In this document: positions 58,821 to 64,000 of the stretch, one piece after another | How the letters are laid out: each line of letters starts with the position of its first letter | Numbering within the stretch: position 1 is the first letter of the stretch | Origin: Ciona intestinalis | Lineage: Eukaryota; Chordata; Ascidiacea; Phlebobranchia; Cionidae | Length of the DNA: 64,000 nt | Assembly (NCBI RefSeq): GCF_000224145.3 | Contig: NC_020167.2 | Location: 7,159,260 to 7,223,259, forward strand | Direction of reading: 5' to 3' | Notes under the pieces: generated by a model | Database searches by the model: none | What the model saw: only the letters and a program-made list of their open reading frames with translations | What the model was told of the DNA's origin: nothing | Made by a program: the position numbers and the translations under genes

Positions 58821-60747
58821 TACGACAAATCGTCTGCTGTAAGAATTAGATTATGCTTTTTTGGGCAAAACACATTTTTGGAAGTTCGAATTTCAATCTT
58901 TCTGACATGGAAAAGATGTTAGGTGGCTTTTGCTTTCGCGTCAAGCCCTAATTGTTTAATCTAGATCCTTGTAATTAATTCCACGGTAGTTTAACGGTGG
59001 CATTTCAATCTGACTGTGGCCGAAGCGCTCCAAGTCTGTTGTATTACGACAGCTGAAATATTAATGCCGCTTTGTTTAAAACCGACTCCGCCGAGCAGCA
59101 GTTGAGAGTGCAGCAGTCACTGATTTCGTAAAGATTTTCAAACCAGCAAAGCGTCGCGTCGTAGTTAAACTTAGAATAATTCATAAGAAGATATTATATT
59201 TCTGCGTCCTGTCATTCAAAAGGGACAAGAGTTTTACATATCGTTACTCGCCTTGTTACAAACTCAGAGCCCACGTTTTCGTCATGACTCGCATCAAATA
59301 TTAATATAATATGTTCGACCCTTTGAGATTCACACCTATGTGTAATGCCCCCTGTCGCGCAGCTGTGTTTTCGCAATGGGGAATCGTATTTTAACCAAAA
59401 TCCGTAAATTGCTCTGGATATCTGAGATCCTGCGCCGATGCAACAAGCAAATCCGCCATAAGTATCGTAATTTGCAGAGATAGCAACGAACGAGGTGGAT
59501 CGGGTGTCAAAAACAAAACAAAATCTGGATAAAGACGGTCTCTAAGTGATTTGTGATTTCGGTACCAAAGTGATTATTTACCTTATAACGAGCCGTCATT
59601 GCAAATCTACAGACAGTCTTTATGAGTCTGAAAGACCTCAAACTAAATTTTCAAATAATTTTTTCCGCCGCAAAGTTGTCCCAATAGTGATTGCACAATA
59701 TGCCTTAGTTATCTGCATGCGTACAAAGGCTTCTTCGGTTCAAACAGCTTAGCCAACCATTACTTAAGGTGCATCTAATGCGTCACGGCACGGATATAAC
59801 AATGTGTTATGGATGTACATAGGCATCTCAAGGTCGATCAAATAACGAATAATCTCCACAAGAATCCGTATAATGCAACGAAATTCGCACCTGCAAGAGC
59901 CTCTACCCAAAATCACGGGGTCTCCGTTTCGGAAATGTAACACTGATTTCGAGCAAGATAATCAGATTTAAAAGTTTACAAGCATTACAGCGATGTACGG
60001 CAAGAGTTCGCGGTTTTGCACCCGGGTCAAGTAAAGGCAAACAACGAATTTAGGTTTTTTTTAGTCAGTTTTATTTTAAACGAAAGTCAACCGACAAAAA
60101 TGACACTTGCGCCTTTTGTCACTGCGGTATATTGCATCTATGGTTACGTGGATCGAATTAATGTTTTATGAAAATCGCCTATTTGTTGTTACCCTCAAAT
60201 TACTTTAATCAGCTCGCCTTAAAACGCTGCGAATTTAATCAAAATACGTCCGAAAGTTTAATTTTATAAAGTGGATCCGACTCCTATATGCGTCGTTACA
60301 AGCGACTTCGTGTGTTTGAATAATGTATGGGTAACGGATTCTTTTCCAAGGGCAAAGAAATTCCGAGAAATTTGCTTTGGCCATTTAATCGCGGGGCATG
60401 TTATAAGCAATTTCGTCGTCCAGATGAATTATGCATTTTCGATTGTAAATTTTTGCGCGCAATTGCCAAATTTATTTTTATGAAATTGATTATCAGTTCG
60501 CGGCTACGTATCTAGTTCCACTTATATCCACTTTACCGATATTAAATAACTTCGACAAATATTTAATTTTCGACAATGCCAATGGGGCTTGGGGTTGTAT
60601 TACTTTACTTTGGCAAATTCCTAATTCGTATTACACCTTCGCGTCTTATTAATCCAACACTAAATGAATATGCGGGTTTGAATGATATCATGCTGTTAAA
60701 ATGAAATAAATGGACCTGTACAAAAATCAGACGTTTCTACGCCATAC
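58821..60747. other. Gene-poor stretch, no feature seen
   Basis: Downstream of GFI (its transcript runs leftward from 64000). I see no gene, RNA gene or clear repeat. Confidence 0.4.
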
Positions 60748-60936
60748 AGTAGGGTGGGAAAAGACCGGACACCTTTAGCACATAATGTTAAAATATCTCG
60801 ATCGTGTTTTAAGCAATTAACGGTCTATAGGAGTCATGGGGAAACGGTTTTATATTTCTTCGAATGTTCTTTGTTTACTACAGAATGGGACCAGAAAATA
60901 GAATGAAAATGCGTCCCACTTTCCCCCACCCTACTT
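60748..60936 (+). mobile_element. MITE M1
   Basis: agtagggtgggaaaagaccg to ccactttcccccaccctact; well preserved. Confidence 0.85.
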
Positions 60937-61536
60937 ATACTAATGCTTATCTGCTACTTATAGGTCAGTTTGTTACGAAATAGAAAGAACTGATTCTATA
61001 CAGAAAAACGAACGATTTTTTGTAAAAGGACAAATTTTAAAGCTATATATATATAGTTCTGTTTATTTGATAATAGTTTGACGTCATAATTCACAACAAT
61101 AAAGGCAACATATGACGTCACAGTGCTAAATCGAGAAATAGGCGGCACGTGACCAAAAAGGAACTTTTTTGCACATAATTAAAACGTCAAAATAATTACA
61201 CCATCAAAAAACACCGAAAATTGTGGCAACTGTAAAAACAAAAGTGTAAAATCAATACATAGCAGTTTTAAGTTATGTGGTGTACCCAACCAATAAGGCG
61301 TTAATATTTTGTGCTTTTTCAAACTTGGCGCTTTTGACAGTAAATTAGAGGTATTTACTTTTATAAGCATGCAATACCAGCATGGCCAAAAGCAGTAAAT
61401 ATAAACCATCGTTAAAAAGTCGCTCTTTGCATTGCCTTTAATGCATACTTTTTCGAAAATGATTGCCAAAAATACTCCGACACGGCAGCGCTAATTTAAC
61501 GTCTCAAGACCAACAGCAAAAGAATAGTTCTACACC
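60937..61536. other. Spacer left of GFI stop
   Basis: Likely contains the GFI 3' UTR. TGACGTCA at 61079 and 61113; nothing else recognised. Confidence 0.4.
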
Positions 61537-64000
61537 TTATTGTTTAACGTTATGCTGTGATTCCTTGTGCCGCCTAAGGTCAACTTTTCTTTGGAAAGCG
61601 CGGTCGCAAGCATCACAGGCAAAGGGTTTGTAACCCGTGTGTTTTCGCATGTGAGTAATGAGATTGGAGCTCTGACTGAAGGCCTTTCCACAAATACGAC
61701 ATTTGTGCGGCTTCTCACCTGTTTAATAAAAAGAGCGATTATTGTACTCAGTTTTAAACATTCTAGATGAAATGTTTTATTTATTTTTTTAATTTCAAAT
61801 AAAATATTAAATAAAATGTTTTAAGTTACGTTATGACATGTGCTAAGTATTTTCTCTACTCTTTGAAAAATGCTTTATAAATTTTAGTTTATTTCAAACT
61901 CTATTAATTAGACACGTGTACAATTCCTATTAAAATCCAGTTCAAATATGTATTTCTTTGCAATAGTAGGAAAAATTTAAACGGTCATAATTACCGACGA
62001 AGGAACATACATGGTAACTTGTAAGTTGGCACGAGGTGTTAAACCCGTGTGATAACGGCTGTAGTTTTCGGCCACGCGAGGATAAAGTAAGTTTCATTCA
62101 TTCATTCATTCATTCATTCATTCATTCATTCATTCATTCATTCATTCATTCATTATACCTGTATGTATGAAGGTATGTTTCTTCATGTCTGACTTTTGGT
62201 GAAACCTCTTCCCACAGTAAGGACATGGGAAGGGACGAGTATCACTGTGTATTAGGAGGTGGGTGGATAAAGTAGACGAACGTTTGAAGGTTTTGTGGCA
62301 GATATGGCATTCGAATACCTGAAAATATAGTTGAGTTATATAGGTGGTGGTTACCGACGTAAATTTTAGAGTGTGGAAAATTTTCATTCCATTTTCCCGT
62401 CCTATTTGGTAGTAAACAGAAAACCGTATCCTCCCGGTTCCCGTTTGAAACCGGTACCTACAGCACAACATTCTAAATATCCTAATCGTGTTTTAAACAA
62501 CTAACAACCGTGTTTGGGAGTCGTGAGGATACGATTTTTTAATTCTTTGAGTGTTGCTTGTTTACTACCAAACAGTAGGAGAAAATGGAATAAAAAAATG
62601 TTTTTTCCCTCTAATTCTATATTACAATGATAAAATGATCGTGTTTTACCTTTTCCCTATTATGGCTTGCCTTATGCTGACCCAGAGTTACAGCATGGCC
62701 AAAGGATTTGCTGCAAACGTCACAGTTGAATGTTCGATCACCTGAATGCGCTCGTCTACCGTGGACCTGGGATGGAAATACACAAAATATATAAATGCAA
62801 AAGTGTATGGACTAAATATGAATGATACTTTATAAAATAAAGCTATGTATGATAACCTAGTATATGTTTGACTGAAAGCGGTTAAAAAATGTAATTGTGC
62901 ACCGATGTATAATACTGTGGGATAAGATGCTTGGACACCTTTAGCAAAGAACATCCATATATTCTGATCGTGTTTTAACAACAACCTATGAAAGCCATGA
63001 TAATACGGATTTATAATTACGGTTTAGAAAGAATGCGGTTTGGAAAATAAAATGAATATGTGTCCCATCTTCGCCCACCCGACTATATAGTTGTTATTAT
63101 TCAAATAAGCAGTTTATTTTATATATAAATGCGAACAGTATAATTACAAGCTAAGCAAATTTTTTTTGTGTATAGATTTACAGAATGGTATTAAATAAAA
63201 ATACAGTTTTATTGAATTTGCTTTCATAGTTAGTGAATTTTTGCGGAATAAGTCTCATACATTATTATTTACCTCTAATCCATGCGCTGTAGTAAAGTCT
63301 TTGTTGCACTGTCCACACGTAAACTGTTCATTTGAATGATAACAGTTTGGTTGGCTCATAAATGGCGGCGGTTGTGGATTACTCGCAGTTGTCCCCAAAG
63401 TATTCGGGAAAAATAAGTTGCCCAACATAGGCGCTTGAGATGTCACTTTCGCGTGATGCTCCCGTATGTTCTCGACAAGTTGTTTGTGGTTAAGAACGGC
63501 GTTGGTGGTAGCGTTATCGCCCATTAGGGAACGGTGTTTCAATAAGCTTGGCAACCCTGCAAAAATTAACACTTTAACATACAAGAGGGGCAGTGACTGA
63601 CAGAAGCGCGACATTGTTTACCGGTTATTATAAACGATGCGTTCAGTGATAAGATAAAAATGCAAAACAAAGCGTTAAAACTGGGTGAAGCGGCAAGGGA
63701 GTAGCCACCCTTGACACGTAATATTCGGTAAATGGCAAGACGACACACATACGTTTCTTACCTGAATAAAATGGAAAGGCTCGAAGGAACGAAGAAATAT
63801 TTTGAGCTTGCGCAAAGTGATGTAAATTCATCATTTGCGGGGGAGGGACTGAAATGTACAGAGTTTATAATCTCGATTTGGAAAGTTATCGAATTTGTTT
63901 AATCAAATATAAAAAAAGACAATTACCTTTGTTATTTTCGTACGTGCTCTGCTGTACATTTTGCTGCCACTGCGCATGCGCATTGTAGATAGTGGGAAAC
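61537..64000 (-). CDS. GFI1: GFI1/GFI1B-type transcription factor with six C2H2 zinc fingers, 5' end outside window
   Basis: Transcriptional repressor family. Exons on the minus strand: edge-63927, 63848-63762, 63556-63273, 62766-62650, 62318-62159, 61718-61537, phases matched. Zinc fingers in order: [10 protein letters not shown]...(1), [20 protein letters not shown] (2), [20 protein letters not shown] (3), [20 protein letters not shown] (4), [20 protein letters not shown] (5), [20 protein letters not shown] (6), with linkers [17 protein letters not shown] and KHTGYKP as in vertebrate GFI1. Six fingers match vertebrate GFI1, while fly Senseless has four. The SNAG repression domain, if kept, lies upstream of 64000. 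In vertebrates it controls blood and neural/sensory fates; role here inferred. The intron between fingers 4 and 5 carries a SINE that ends 4 bp from a splice donor. Confidence 0.95.
61996..62155 (+). mobile_element. SINE 3' part with long (ATTC)n tail, next to a GFI donor
   Basis: cttgtaagttggcacgaggt, ttaaacccgtgtgataacgg, ggccacgcgaggataaagta, then about fifteen ATTC units (62092-62155). It ends 4 bp from the donor side of exon 62318-62159. Confidence 0.8.
62374..62445 (-). mobile_element. MITE M1 fragment
   Basis: ttcattccattttcccgtcc and ggtagtaaacagaaaaccgt; cut off by the next element. Confidence 0.55.
62456..62600 (+). mobile_element. MITE M1, ends lost
   Basis: acagcacaacattctaaata, gtgttttaaacaactaacaa and gttgcttgtttactaccaa. 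In a GFI intron. Confidence 0.6.
62912..63087 (+). mobile_element. MITE M1
   Basis: tactgtgggataagatgctt to cccatcttcgcccacccgac; in a GFI intron. Confidence 0.75.

Noticed and set aside
3099-63087. CRISPR-like array from repeated ~190 bp units
   Set aside because: Eukaryotic MITEs with TIRs; no short regular spacers.

Overview
The window looks like an ascidian (sea squirt, Ciona-type) nuclear genome. It has about a dozen compact, intron-rich chordate genes. The introns and spacers are packed with a ~190 bp terminal-inverted-repeat MITE (about 40 copies) and with a tRNA-derived composite SINE ending in (ATTC)n. Species is inferred from gene content and repeat style; no database was searched. 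All gene models below were built by hand from splice-site phase and protein similarity.

Left part (1-18.4 kb), mostly minus strand: the 5' half of ITFG2 (KICSTOR subunit; runs off the left edge); a tiny unrecognised plus-strand spliced unit; a complete 13-exon gene for a secreted/membrane protein with signal peptide, EGF, von Willebrand A, ZP domain, furin site and transmembrane tail; and a complete 13-exon CNBD2-type gene with two cyclic-nucleotide-binding domains. 18.4-23.7 kb has no gene I can support, only repeats.

Middle (23.7-40.2 kb): PRXL2C (peroxiredoxin-like 2C, with both CxxC cysteines replaced); a small spliced plus-strand gene downstream of a cluster of ATF/CREB-like sites; NKAIN (Na,K-ATPase beta interacting protein), divergent from BUD13 (RES splicing complex); and an intracellular leucine-rich-repeat gene convergent on BUD13.

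Right part (40.2-64 kb): two assembly gaps; a non-LTR (LINE) retrotransposon with poly-A tail and 16-bp target duplication sitting on the first bases of a U4 snRNA-like sequence; a PKG-related kinase gene without a visible cyclic-nucleotide domain; a P-loop NTPase of the AAA_28/NadR-like kind; a long gene-poor stretch (55-61.5 kb) with several palindromic TGACGTCA sites; and the six zinc fingers of GFI1/GFI1B at the right edge (5' end outside the window).

The genes do not form an operon or shared pathway; they are ordinary chordate neighbours. The most notable observations are the cysteine-less PRXL2C, the LINE at the U4-like 5' end, the cyclic-nucleotide-domain-free PKG-like kinase, a nested MITE, a 53-bp duplication spanning a CNBD2 splice site around a SINE, foldback elements carrying telomere-like CCCTAA units, and several mobile elements lying within a few bases of splice sites.
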